Shown here piece after piece: positions 24,001-36,300 of a stretch of 64,000 nucleotides of DNA. The position numbers and the translations under genes are program-made. The stretch is from Botryosphaeria dothidea (taxonomy: Eukaryota; Ascomycota; Dothideomycetes; Botryosphaeriales; Botryosphaeriaceae), in contig WWBZ02000022.1 of the NCBI GenBank assembly GCA_011503125.2, forward strand, positions 3,410,001-3,474,000, in the 5' to 3' direction. Below the pieces are notes generated by a model. That model did not search any database and had not been told where the DNA came from. It worked only from the letters and a program-made list of their open reading frames with translations. Numbering within the stretch: position 1 is the first letter of the stretch; every line of letters begins with the position of its first letter.

Positions 24001-26109
24001 TATCGATATAGGGAAAGCTTATTGGCCTCTTTCTTAGTAAAGAAAGGAAGAAGGTAGTAAAATCGAGCCGGGATTCGTGAGCGGAGGGTTTCGAGTTCTT
24101 ATTCCGGGGTTTATTATTCCGTTTTTTTAAGGCTTTTAAGGTGTTCTTAGATTTCCTTAATTAATACGGTATAGATCCTAGTCTTATCTCGTTAGATATA
24201 GCGGGTAAGAACGGCGTAGGATACCGTAGCGTAAGAGATCGAAGGCGGATTAGGAGGCGTAATCGTAGATTATCGAGTAGGTAAGTAATTTACTTAGTAG
24301 AAAGGAGAAGCGAAGGTAATAGTATTCCTTAACTAGAGAATCTATAGATCGTATCTTTCTAGCTAAGGTTTTCTAAGAATAATAGAATATTAACTAAGCT
24401 TAGTTACCTAAAAGGTAAGAAGTTCTTAGTATTAATTAATATCGAGTTAAAGGTCGGCTTTATAAGTAATCTACCTAGCTATAGATCTATTAGCTAGCTC
24501 GAGGGATTTAGGTTATATTTTTTAACGAGTAGGGAGCGAGTATTCCTTAATAAAAGTATTATCTATAAATAAGAACGAAGCACTAGAGTCTAGTATAGAC
24601 GAGGTTTCGATTATATTATTAACTACTAACTTAAGAATAAGGAGTAGGCGTTTTCCGAGATTAATAGCGCGTGGTTTCGAGGTACGAGGTTCGGGGGGTA
24701 AAAATAAGAGTATTTCGAGGTTCGAAGATAAAGAAGTAAGAATAGAGAATTAATTTAAAGTAGAAAGTAGCGGGGGGCTAGGCAGGTACCGGGTACTACC
24801 TAGCCTTCTACGTTTTTTAATACGTAGAGAACTAAAGCCGTAGGAGGAGTTATAGAAGTCGAGGTTTTAGAGACGAGTAGACTTATTACTAGTAGCGAGG
24901 TAGGCGGAGAGGGTATAGTTATAGTCGAATTAAGGTTTAGACCCTTTAAACTCTTTAAACCCTTTGCCTTAGGGCACTTACGTATCTAGTAGTTCGGATT
25001 ACTATAGTAAGCGTAGAGATTATTAGCTTTTCGGTACGCTTTTCGAGTAGAGGTATCTAGTTCTATAGGTTTACTTTAAGAGATCGAGGTTAGCGCGGGA
25101 GACGAGGATCGAGGGGTAGCTAGTATAGAGAGAGGAGTCGAGGTAGGGGTACGAGTTACGGGTGTCTTTTTCTTAATTATTCGAGTATAGAGTTAGTTAT
25201 CTAACGTAATATAGGTTTTAGCGAACTTTTCGAATTCTAGTAGTATAGAACGTCTAATAAGAAGATTCTTAAGGTTCTTCTTAAGGCTAAGGCGGAAGTA
25301 GTAAATTTTTACTACGTTTTCCTTCTAACTAAGAGTCGTAATAAGCGAGAGAAACCGTAAGTAGTAAGCCGAGTAGAACTTGTCTTATTTAAGCGCGAGG
25401 AGGAATCGTTTAGCCGTTACGTAAGTATTAGGATTATTAAATGCGGCCTTAAGAGCTTAGTAGAAGACCTTATAATTATCGAAGTCTACGGAACCGTTCG
25501 AAGTAGAGACGTAAGGGGTAAATTAAGTATAAGCCGTATCGCGAAGATATAACCTAGCGTAGGTAATCTTAGCTATATCCGTTATAAAAGTAGATAGGTC
25601 CGAGGTAAATTTAAGTTAAAGTTGCGTAGCGAAGTTCTAGAATCGAGTGCGTTCTCCTTTAAAGAGTTCTAGATCCGATATCTTAGAAATACGGGGACGT
25701 AGAGTTTCTAAAGAAGATACCGTAGACGTAGTAGCCGGCGTATTAGTAGAGAGGTTCGGGGCTAGTAGTTAGAGTCGGGCGAAGGCTTTATCTTAGCTAA
25801 AACCGTAGTAGTAAAAGATATAAGTAACTTAGGCGTTCGTAGCATTCTTAGAGATAGCTAGTAAATCGATATCGAATCTTAGGCAAGATTATCTTCCTCT
25901 AGCGTATACCTAGCTAAGGATAACGCGTAGAGAAACCGGAATATCTTTAGAGAAGATAGGATGAGCGTTAATAGGAGTAGAAACTTAATTAAGAACTTAG
26001 AAGAGCGTATCCTAAGGATTAGGAGGTATAGTTCTATTAACTATTTTAGAGATTATAGTCTAGGGCTTCGGCGAGAGCTTTAGGCCTACTAGAGAGAAGT
26101 CTAGTAAAA

Positions 26110-26481
26110 TATAATAAACGGACCTTAGGGGGGGGCGGAGAGACGAGGTAACGAAGTCGGTAAAGATAGTAGAGGTAAAGTAATATCGAAGTATAAGGGT
26201 ATAGTTTAAAGGGCGAGGATACGAGATACGAGAGACGAGGGGCGAGAGACGGAGGACGAGGGAGGTAAGTAAGGTCTAATTTAAGGCGTACTAAGTTATA
26301 CGCGAGGAATACTTATTACTAGACTAAAGAACTAACTATAAAGTAGAGGGGCGAGCTTTATATATATAAAGAACGAACTAAAATACTAGCTTTCTAATTT
26401 ATAAGTAGATAAGTCTAGATCTAGATTTTAAATTAACGAAGGTAAATAAGTAAGGGGTCTATATAAGCTACGTTTATAATA
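26110..26481 (-). repeat. Gypsy-A2 5' LTR (right), 372 bp
   Basis: Same ends as the left LTR, followed by the second TAGTC (26482-26486). The minisatellite is at about 26209-26271. Differences from the left LTR are mostly C/T and G/A transitions. Confidence 0.92.
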
Positions 26482-29400
26482 TAGTCCTAGTTATCCTCCT
26501 AGTTTCTCTTCTTAGTTATCTTCCTATATTAGTTTTCTTACTAGGCTAAATTACTTAAGTAGCCCTAGGCGTAAGAACTAGTCTATTACTACTTTAATCC
26601 CCTTTTTTATTAAGAGAAGGGAGTAGTAGTCCGTAGTCCCTACTCTTTAGAGTATCTATATTCTACCCTATTAGAAGTAGGGGTAAAAGAGGAGGATATA
26701 CTTTAGGGTTTATCTATACTAGCCGTATAGATAGATAGGACTAGAGTACTCTAGTATCTTACGCCTTAAGAGGAAGTCCTTTAGTTTAATATACTCTATA
26801 CGTAGTAGGGTAGCGAGTATACTCTATAGCTTAGATAGTTCGCTATAAATTTATCTAATTTTTAGGTTCTACTATATACTTTAGGCTACTAGCTTATCTT
26901 ATCTTCTCTAGCTAGTAGACTTTATCTATCTCTCCTTCTACTTATTTCTATATACTATACGTAGCTTCGTTCGCTCTAAGAGACTCTAGTAGATAGAGAA
27001 GTAGTAGTTAAGAAGTAAGTTTATCTTTTTTCTAAGTAGGATTCTTTTAGTAGGGCTAGTAGCGCCTCTAGTACTTAGAGTAGCCCGAGCTATCTATTTA
27101 ATACTTTAGTAAGTTTCCTCTACTACTATCGCGACTAGACTATTTCTAGCTCTAATAGCCTAGGCTAGTACTAGTTCGTCTAGGTATAGTAAGAGTAGGG
27201 AAATCTCTATCTTATACTCTAAGATTTATATACTAGTTAACTTATACGCCTCTAAGATAGTACGTAGATACTAGTTTTAGATCTTCTTTAGTAGCTAGAT
27301 AGTTATTTTTCTCTATCCTAGGATTTTCTTTAAGATATACTATATTCTATAGCCGTAGGTAAGGACTAGCCTTACTACGGCCGTATAGATATAACGGGCT
27401 TTAGTAAATAAGGCTCTCTAGGTAGACGCCGCGAGTCTAGAGAGAGATATATACTATTTAATTACCTTAGCTCCTATTTTTCTAATATAGAATCTCTATC
27501 TAAGCTTATTATCTACGTAGACTCCTAGAATCTTAATTATAGGCTCTAGGCATCTAGTAAATCTAAGGATACGAATTCCTACTACTATATTAAATCTCCT
27601 TAGTTTCCTTATAAAATAAATAAGGTAATACTTATCGGGCGAGAAAGCTAACCCGTAGGTAGCTATCTAGTGCTCGTAAATTTAATATACTCCCTCTAGT
27701 ATCCTATAGTTCTATTCTATAGATCTACTAAAGGTTAGAATATTAGTATTATCGACGAATCTAAGGGGGAAGGTATTACCTCTACGTAGCTATATAAGTA
27801 GATTAGAAATAAAGAATAGGTAGAGTATCGGCGATAGTAAGGATTTCTAGAGAATTCCGGTTAAGGTCTAGATTAGTAGACTAGTAAAGTCTCCGAAGGA
27901 TAGCTAAGTAGTACGGTCCTATAGAAAGAATCGGGTAAATCTTTCTACCTATTCTAGGAGTTTTACTATTCTTATATTATAGAGAAGCCTTCTATAAGAT
28001 ACGTAGTTATATACTTCCGAGATATCTAGGCTAAGGACTAAAACTACTAGCCCTAGGTCTTATATCTAGATAGTATAAATCTATTCTATAAGTAGGTTAA
28101 GAGCTACTACTACGGATCTATTTCTTCTAGCTTCTATCTATATATTAGAAAGTAGGCCGTATACTTTAGTAGCCTAGAAGATTCTATCTACTATAATCCT
28201 CTTAAGTAGCTTTTCTAGCGTATTAAGTAAAGTAATCGGCCTAAATAACTTAGCTTTAGTATAGTCGTTCCTCTATAGTTTTCTAAGGACTACGGTAATA
28301 GAGCTTTTAAACTATCTAGGATAGTATCTAAGTACGAGGTATTCCTAGAAGAGCCTAGTAAGAGGTCCCCTTAGTATCTTAGCGTATTACTTTAGAAACC
28401 TATTAGTAATCTTATCTAGACCTAGTATCTTATCTAGGGGAAGCTTCTTAACGGTATAGAGGATCTACTCTTTAGTAAGGTCTTAGAGAATCTCTACTAG
28501 TACTAGGTATATATACCTATCTAGATCTAAGAGGTCGGTAGCCCTAGAAGATAGGAAGAACTAGTTAGTAAGAATTTCTACCTTAGACTAGTTATCGTAA
28601 TATAGTTATTTATCTACTTTCTAGAGGGGTAGGAACTAAAATAGGGCTAAAGATTCTAGTACTCTTATTCTTACTTACTTTAAGAGCTTCTAGAGTATAG
28701 ATAGGTCCGAAGTAATCTTAGCTACTATTCTACGCTATACTTTTATTCTATCTCTTCTAATCTACCTCTTCTTACTATTAGTAATAGTTTAATATACTAT
28801 CTAGTTCTCCTCTCTCCCTATAGCCGTCTACTTTCTTCTAGCTACTCTAGCCTAGTATACTAAGTCCGAATACTTCTTTATCTATTATATAGAGGCCTAG
28901 GGCGAGGGTCTCGCTACTAGAATAGTCTCCTAGATTATTCTTTAGATAGCCTCCTAGAGTAGTATAGTAAAGTAATCTAAGTCTACTTTAGTATTAAGAG
29001 GGGCTGCTTTAAGGTATTCGAGCTTTAATTAGAGTATATTATTAGTTCTCTTCTAGTCTACTTTCTTCTATTAGGGCCTTAAGAAGCGTAGTTCTACGAA
29101 AGTAGGAGAAAAATTAAGTATAGTAAGAATAGGTAGGTAGTTAGAGGATAATTCGAGCTTCTAGCTAACTCTATAGCTAAGAATTCTCTTCTCTAGCTAC
29201 CGTAATATAAAGATAAAATTTAGAGTACTCTCGCTACTACTATCTTGTCTAGTAATAGTACCTCTTAGAAGGGCTAGATTAAGATTAGCTACGATAGCTA
29301 TCTTAATTAGATTATCCGCTAGGGTATAGTATATTAGGGAGGTTATATCTCTCTAGATAGGATAGTAGAGGTTAAAGTTCCCTAGGAGAATATACTCCCC

Positions 29401-31364
29401 TAGTTTTCTAAGAACTTCCGGTAGAAGAGATAGAGTTTCTAGCGCTATACTAGTATAAGAGGCTAGCGGGGGATTATAGTAGTTATAGATATAGATTATA
29501 TATATCCTAGTAATAAGAGATAGTATAATAAGATCTAGTAAATAGACTATTACTTACTAGAAGTCGGGGCTAATAGTCTTACTTATAAAGAAGTAGGTTC
29601 TTACTACTTTCTTCTAGGGAAAAACTATATAGTAGATAGGGTATCTTACTATTATCTTAACCCTCGGGTTCCTTTAAGGTTCCTAGATAGCTAGAATATA
29701 GTAGATCTTTAGGTCTACTTCCTTAAAGAGCGGGAGTATTACTCTATTCTTACTCTTATAGACGTTATACTATATAATAGAGAGAGAGCCTATATCTAAT
29801 ATTAACTTCCTTCTATCTCTAGGTCCGGCTACGAGGGGGCTAGTAGTATAGGCTATAAGAAGGGAGTTCCCGCGGGCTCCTCTAAGGCGTGTTATAAGCT
29901 ATTAAGTCCGGTAAACCTTATTTAGTTAGGAGGCGGGGGGCGGCTTAAGTCTCTTAGCCTACCTAGTCCCCTCTTAACCGGCTTCTCCTCTCTAATTCTC
30001 TTTCTTAGTCTAACGGTTAACTAGTTAGTTTAAGACTATATTTTAGTTATTAGGGGTCCTTCCTAGTGCCTTTCTAGTACTACTAGGCGGGCCTAGGCGG
30101 CCTTAGTATAGTAGGCTCTACGTGCTAGGTAGAAGTTACTCTAGGCTATATACCTTTAAGAGTAGTTTACGTACTATATACTTTTCTTAGGGTAGTTCCT
30201 AGTATTATATATCTTACTATACTATCCGTACTTTTCCTCCTTTTTATAATAGTTAGTAATATATTCGTAGGCCTAGTACTTAAAATACTAGGTTACTATA
30301 AAGGCTACGTTATAGTACTACGCTATATAGATAGCAAAGTTAATAACTAGCCTCTTATTAATAATCTAGTTAGCGGTTTCGGGGTTTATAGTGCTAAGAA
30401 TAATAGCCGAGTAAGTTTTCCCCTTTAGGAGCTTCCTCTTTAGCTAGGCTAGCTTGCTAATACGTAGTCCTAGGTATAGAGATAGGTTCTACTCCTAGAT
30501 AGTTTAGATAGCTTAGGGGTCTATAGTATTAATTCCTTCTCGAGGGACGTTATATACTAGTACTAAGTATAGCTGCTAGTTAGGCCTAACTTCTTTTCCT
30601 AGTCCTATAGTCTATTTCTAGTCCTAGAGAAGGGCTGTTCTAGTTACTTTATCCGGTATAAAGATTCTAACGTCTCTACTGGGGAGCTTCTTAGTAGTAA
30701 GTACTTTCTTATACGCCTAGCTTTTTTCTACCTAGATCTTTCTAATAATTATCTTATTTAAGAGCTTAGCTATTTCTTATCTATTTACTATCTCTAGAAA
30801 GTAGAGGGTAAGTTTAGTAGTAGCTGGGGGGGTAGGGGGCTTCGGGGCTGCTTAGGCTATAATTTATACCTAGCTGCGAGTGTTAGGTATAGGTATAGAG
30901 GTAGCCTAGATACGGTTAACTATCTTTTAGACCTATTAGACCTCTTTAAGAATATTCTTAAGGCCTAGCTTCTTAGTGGCTGCCTTCTAGTAGATAGTAA
31001 TATAATCCTGGAAGATTATCTTAGTAATGTCGAGAAAATTTTTTACCTAGCTGGAGAGGACTAAAGGAAGGCTAGCGGATGTTTATAGGGCTTAGAGGAG
31101 GGTATCTACTGTTTTTAAGGCTCTCTTAACGTATTCTACGCTATACTAGGTACTCTACGGTTTCTTAGGGGTGTATTAGGGCTAGATAGAGGTAGTTACT
31201 AGGGGAGGCTGTTCGCCTCTTTCTATATCCTCTATATTAACTACTTCGCGGCTGTAGTTGTCTTAAGTACTGTTTTAGAACTCGCGAAGCCTAGGAGAGT
31301 CCCTAGGGCCCTCTCCCGGCGCCGTAGCTTAGGGTCGATTTTTTAGTATAGTTATATTTTTTTT
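26482..31364 (-). mobile_element. LINE-T3, main part (RT, endonuclease, ORF1)
   Basis: Continuation of LINE-T3 after the Gypsy-A2 insertion. It aligns with 1500-6360 of T1. The FVDD-type box (cgacgaatc on plus) is near 27755 and the endonuclease QEP motif near 29670-29700. The ORF1 knuckle region is near 30100-30250 and the 5' end AAAAAAATATAAC at about 31352-31364. Homology continues cleanly to the target duplication at 31365. All frames are broken. Confidence 0.9.
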
Positions 31365-31378
31365 ACGTATAGTATATA

Positions 31379-31928
31379 GAAATAAGTAGAAGAAGAGATA
31401 GATAAAGTCTACTAGCTAGGGAAGATAAAATAAGCTAGTAGCCTAAAGTATATAATAGAACCTAAAAATTAGATAAATCTATAGCGAACTATCTAAGCTA
31501 TAGAGTATACTCGCTACTCTACTACGTATAGAATATATTAGACTAGAGGACTTCCTCTTAAGGCATAAGGTATTAGAATATTCTAGTTCTACCTATCTAT
31601 ATAGCTAGTATAGATAAACTCTAAAGTATATTCTTCTCTTCTATCTCTACTTCTAATAGAGTAGAATATAGATACTCTAAAGAATAGGAACTACGAACTA
31701 CTACTCCTTTCTCTTAATAAAGAAGAGAATAAAAGTAGTAATAGGCTAGTTCCTACGCCTAGAGCTACTTAATTAGTTTAGTCTAGTTAGAAAACTAATC
31801 TAGAAGGATAACTAGGAAGAGGAACTAGAAGAACTACCGAGAATACTAAGATTCGGATAACTACGAGAATAAGAACTAAAGAGATAGAGCTAGTAGGCGA
31901 ATATAGGGCTACTATAGTAGCCGCTATC
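31379..31928 (+). mobile_element. LINE-T4, middle piece (3' region)
   Basis: Resumes the plus-strand LINE after the T3 insertion and matches the reverse complement of about 1400-1950 of T1. It ends at 31928, where Gypsy-B2 begins. The last five bases, CTATC (31924-31928), correspond to CTACC at 38890-38894. This is a 5-bp target duplication differing by one C/T change. Confidence 0.88.
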
Positions 31929-32349
31929 TATTACGCTAAGCCTTAGGAGTAAGAAAATCTAAGAAACTTAGATATTAGGGGGGGTACGTAGCGTCTAAGG
32001 GTTTTACTACCGCTATTAGAATATTACTTATATAGAAGAATAGTAGCCGTAGCTAGGTAGAGAAGGTAAATAAGATAGGTATTTAAGTAATAATTAGAAT
32101 TAACTACGAAGGTCCTATCTACTATAAACGAATATAGTCTATATACTATAATTAGCCGGTAGTTAGCTAGACTATAGTATTAGTATAGATAGTAGGATAG
32201 CTAATAGCTAAGGGTAATCTACTTCTAGAGGTCGGGCTTACTAGCCGCCTAAATAGGTTAAGCGTATTTTAGAATTCGGCACGTAATAATCCGATCTCGC
32301 TTATAAGTTTCTACTATACCGCTTGCTCTACTTTCTAGGCCCGTAATAC
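31929..32349 (-). repeat. Gypsy-B2 3' LTR (left), 421 bp
   Basis: Begins TATTACG and ends CGTAATA, a perfect 7-bp terminal inverted repeat (TGTTACG...CGTAACA before RIP). It matches 38470-38889. Confidence 0.92.
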
Positions 32350-32364
32350 TATTCTTCCTCTAGG

Positions 32365-33310
32365 TAGCTTTCGGCCCGAAAGCTTTCTTATAAGTATATA
32401 TATACTTCTAAGATCTTTTTTTATTAGAAATACTAATTTCCTTATTATAGTTTTAGCTCGTACCTAGCGTCGTGTTATATTAGTTTAGCGTATTATAGTC
32501 CGTTATCGTGGGGTTCTTACGGCTTCTCCTTATACCCGCTATATTCGTCTAGATTTAGTTTATTACGCCGCTTCTTTCTATTCTACTTATTCCGGCTATA
32601 TTAGAGAAGGTCTTACGTCGTACGAGGCTATAGCTTCTTCCGTTAATACGGAGTATAAGTTAGATCTTTCTTTCTTTTCTTATCGTAGTAGCTAACTATT
32701 TCTTAGTTCGGCGCTTAGATCGGGCTCGTAAGAGTTTAGAGCGCTAGCTTTAAGAGGTAGCTATAGAGATTAATTAGAACGAGGAGGCCGCTAATACTAC
32801 TACTACTACTACTAATACGGCGGCTTAGGCGGCGTTAGTAGCGGCTTAGTATACTAGTCGCGTAGCGAAGCGATTACGAACTCGGTAGTAGAAGAAGCGG
32901 CGGTTACGTTTATTACTCCGGTCCGTAGAGTAGCGCGATATAGCCCTATTTTTTCGTAAAATACGGTAGCTTAAGTAGGAAGAGCGGGTAGAGCGGAAGA
33001 CTACTATTCGAGAGGGCCGTTCTTCTTAGGACGTTTCTAAGATTTCTACCGAAGAGGCTATACTATATTTATTTAGCGGGTCTAATAGTAACGTAGCGGG
33101 TGCCGATAGCGTAATCTTTTAGTAGGCTTCCGTAGATTAGCTTTAGATATTACTAGATTCTTTTTCTAGTTTTATATTCTAGAAAGACGCTCTAGAGCTA
33201 GACGATCTAGGTTTTATCGGTAGAAGTCCGCGAGAAGTTTTAGGCAACTAAGATTTAGTAAGGGTTCCTAGATATTTTCTAAGTCTTCGTAGTTTTTCTA
33301 TTTAATAAGG
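32365..33310 (+). other. Oppositely oriented open stretch in the Gypsy-B2 3' region, possible extra protein
   Basis: Between the chromodomain end of pol (minus) and the 3' LTR, the plus strand can be read with only RIP-type stops (TAG/TAA where CAG/CAA is plausible). One frame is open about 32450-32690 and another about 32690-33310. The second is rich in Gln/Arg/Lys and looks like a basic coiled-coil segment (for example K-R-R-L-R-L-L-L-R-S-V-E) after a short ACT-repeat Thr tract at 32795-32813. From about 33080 onward it overlaps the pol C-terminus antisense, so that part may be a shadow. No known domain is recognised. It could also be non-coding 3' sequence. Confidence 0.35.
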
Positions 33311-36300
33311 TATTTAAGCTAACCGTTAGAGTCCCTTTTACTATCTAGGATTTTTTCGATATTCTATTCCTACGCGTCTTCGGGTTAGATTTCTCCCTCG
33401 AGGTATTCCGGTATTTAGGCGTTTTAGGATACTAGTTTAAGAAGTACTACGTAGAAGACTAGACTTCGGCGTATATTCTTTAGTAATTTAAGTTTAAATA
33501 TAATAGAGGAAAGTTTTTATTTAATTTCGAAGGGACTAATTTTCTTATAATCTAATTTAGGGCTTAGTCGGTTAGTTTTAAGGTTTTTAGTAAGTAGCTA
33601 GACTTTATCTTCCTCTTCTAGGAGTGGCGGCTTCTAGCGCCTTCGGTTATAATATATAGCTATACGATAGTTAATAAATTTAATATCTCGGGCGAGGCTT
33701 TAGTATAGTTCTTTTAGTTATTCTACTTAGAGTATTTCTTTCTACGCTATATTTTTCTAGGGAATAGATTCTCTATAGGCTTAGGGTTCGAAACCGTAGT
33801 TAACGTAGAACGGTGTTTCTTAGGTTATTTCCGCGATTATACTATTATATATAAATTAGGCTAGAGGTAGAAATTCTATCTAGTCGTTTTATTAGTAGTT
33901 TACGTAACTTCGTAGATATTCTTCTAAGGTTTAATTAAGCCGTTCCGTTTATTCGTTCGTCTAAGGGTAGTAGGCGGTAGATAGCTTATACTTTATTCTA
34001 AGTTTATTTATTAGGGTCTACTAGAATCGTACGCGGAAGCGGGTATCTTAGTCTAAGATAATTATTTCTAGTATTCCGTAGTTTACGAGGATATAGCGTA
34101 GGAAGATATATACTAGCTTAGAGACTCCCGAGGCTTCTTTATAGAGAATAAAGTACTCTTATTTCGAGAGTCTATCTATAATTACTAAAATAGAATCGTA
34201 ATACGTACTAGTAAGGGGTTCTTTAGACTTAGATAGTTTAGTAATAAAGTCTAGTACGATAACTTTCTATAGTCGGTCTAGCGGGGTAATTAGCTATAGT
34301 TTTCTATATAGAGCGTAACGCGCTATCTTATTTTAGGCGTAGTCCTTATATTCTATAATAAACTAGCGTACTTTCTTTCTAAGATACGGTATATAGAATA
34401 ATCGCTCTATTCGTTCCGTAGTAGAGTTAATACCGCGGTAGCCGTAGGCTAAAGATATATAGATATCTTTAATTATTTATCGTCTAAGTTATTAAGATAC
34501 GTAGACTAGCTCCTTAAAGAGGATAGTTCCTTCTAGGCTTAGTATAAGATTAAAATCTTCCTTAGGGTATTCGTAGATTTACTCTAGAAATTATTATACT
34601 ATAGTATCGTTTTCGTAGGCTACTCGAATATGCTTTTCCTAAGTAATTTCTAAGGGATTAATTTCTTAAGAAAGGTCCGTGCTTAGGATTTTCTCCGGAT
34701 TTTAAGGTCCTACTTAGTTTAGTAATTCCTAGTTTAAGAATTCTCCTTAATTTTAAAATTCTTCTAGATTATATATTTATTAATTTAGTAATTCTTAAGG
34801 ATTTCGCGATCTTTAGTTATTTTAGGTTTCTTAGTTTTAGAATTCTAGCCTATTTTAGCTTCTTGCCTAATTTCGCGTAATTAGTACTAAGAGACGGATT
34901 GCCGCTAGTTCTAGTTACGGACGGTTAAGTTTAATATTTTCTTTATTATTTCGTTCTAAGAGTACGGGAGATAGTTTAAGCCGGTTAAGAGTATAGTCGT
35001 ATCTTCGGCTAAGTGCGTCTACCTTCCCGTTTTCGGATCTCTTACGATATACTATCTTAAAGTTAAATAAGGCTAGTTATTCTATCTATCTTACTTACCG
35101 TCGGTTAAGAATTTTTATCGTTATAAAGGCTCCTAGGTTTTAGTAGTCGGAATATACTATTATTTTAAAGTTCGCTTCTTCTAGATAGTATCTCTATTCT
35201 TTAAAGGCGATAACGATAGTAAGTAATTTCTTATCGTAGATATTATAGTTAAGTTCTACCGGGGTTATTTTTCTAGAATAGAAGGCTACGGGGTAAAGTC
35301 GTTCTTAGTTATTAAGTTAGCTAAAATAGGCTTCTATAGTATAGTCGGAGGCGTTAGTTTCTAAGTATATTAGTTTATCGGAATCGAATAGTACTAGGAC
35401 TAGGGCTTTCGTAAAGACCTTCTTAAGTAGCTCGAAGGCTTTCTTCTATAGGTCTTACTAGTCGAAGCGAGTATTCTTTTATATAAGCCGGGTTAAGAGT
35501 TCTATAAGTTTAGCGTAATCTTAAATAAATCGCCGGTAGAAGTTAGTAAAGCTTAGAAATAATTATACTTCTCGAAGATTCTTAGGTATAGGCTAGCTAA
35601 GAATAGAGTCTACTTTCTTAGGGTCTATTATAACTTCGCCGGGTCGGATAATAAATTCTAGAAACTCTACTTTTTAAATATAAAAGGCGTATTTTTTAGG
35701 TTTAACCTATAGCTTTCGTTCTTATAGCTTCTTTAATATCTTCTCTACGTATTTCTAGTATTCTTCGAGTATTTCGGAGTAGATTAAGATATCGTCGAGG
35801 TATATAGTATAGAAGACGTCTAGGTATTCGCGGAGGGTATCGTTAATTATAGCTTAGAAGATTACGGGAGCGTTCGTAAGTCTAAAGGATATAACTAGAT
35901 ATTTAAATAGTCCGAATCGGCTTCGCTATACTATTTTCTATTCTTCTTCTTCCTTAATCCTAATTAGATAATAGCCGTCTCGGAGATCTAGTTTAGTAAA
36001 ATATTTTACTTTTCGTAGGCGGTCGCGTAGCTCGTTAATCCGGGGTAAAGAGTACCGGTTCTTAATAGTAATATCGTTTAAGGCTCGGTAGTCTATATAT
36101 AGTCGTAGTTTACCTTCTAGTTTCGGTATAAATAGAATAGAAGATACTACTAAGAACTACGAGGGCCGTATATATTCTTTCCGAAGGTAGGTTTCGATAT
36201 ATTTCTTAAGTACTTAGGGTTCTTTTTCTAATAAGGAGTATAGGAATCCGAATTTAGGTATTATTTCGGGGATTAGGGGTATCTTATAATCCTACGGCTA

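Larger units (their letters stand above)
20704..26481 (-). mobile_element. Gypsy-A2, complete LTR retrotransposon nested in LINE-T3 (RIP-inactivated chromovirus)
   Basis: A full element of 5,778 bp on the minus strand, flanked by a 5-bp duplication TAGTC (20699-20703 and 26482-26486). The LTRs are 372 bp each. Reading right to left: 5' LTR; gag with a CCHC knuckle near 24975-25030; protease; RT (about 23940-23400, YLDD box near 23480-23520); RNase H; integrase (about 22900-21850); and a C-terminal chromodomain near 21320-21150 (E-Y-R-I-E-K-I-L-D ... K-Y-L-V-K, with Trp codons changed to stops). A purine-rich tract (pyrimidines on the plus strand, 21081-21092) precedes the 3' LTR. No frame is intact. 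Confidence 0.92.

Noticed and set aside
20704..26481. Gypsy-A2 considered as an active retrotransposon
   Set aside because: Although structurally complete, every major frame contains multiple RIP stops and the flanking LTRs have diverged.
32795..32813. Short ACT repeat as a possible CRISPR-like or microsatellite feature
   Set aside because: Simple trinucleotide run within Gypsy-B2; no spacers, and the organism is a fungus.
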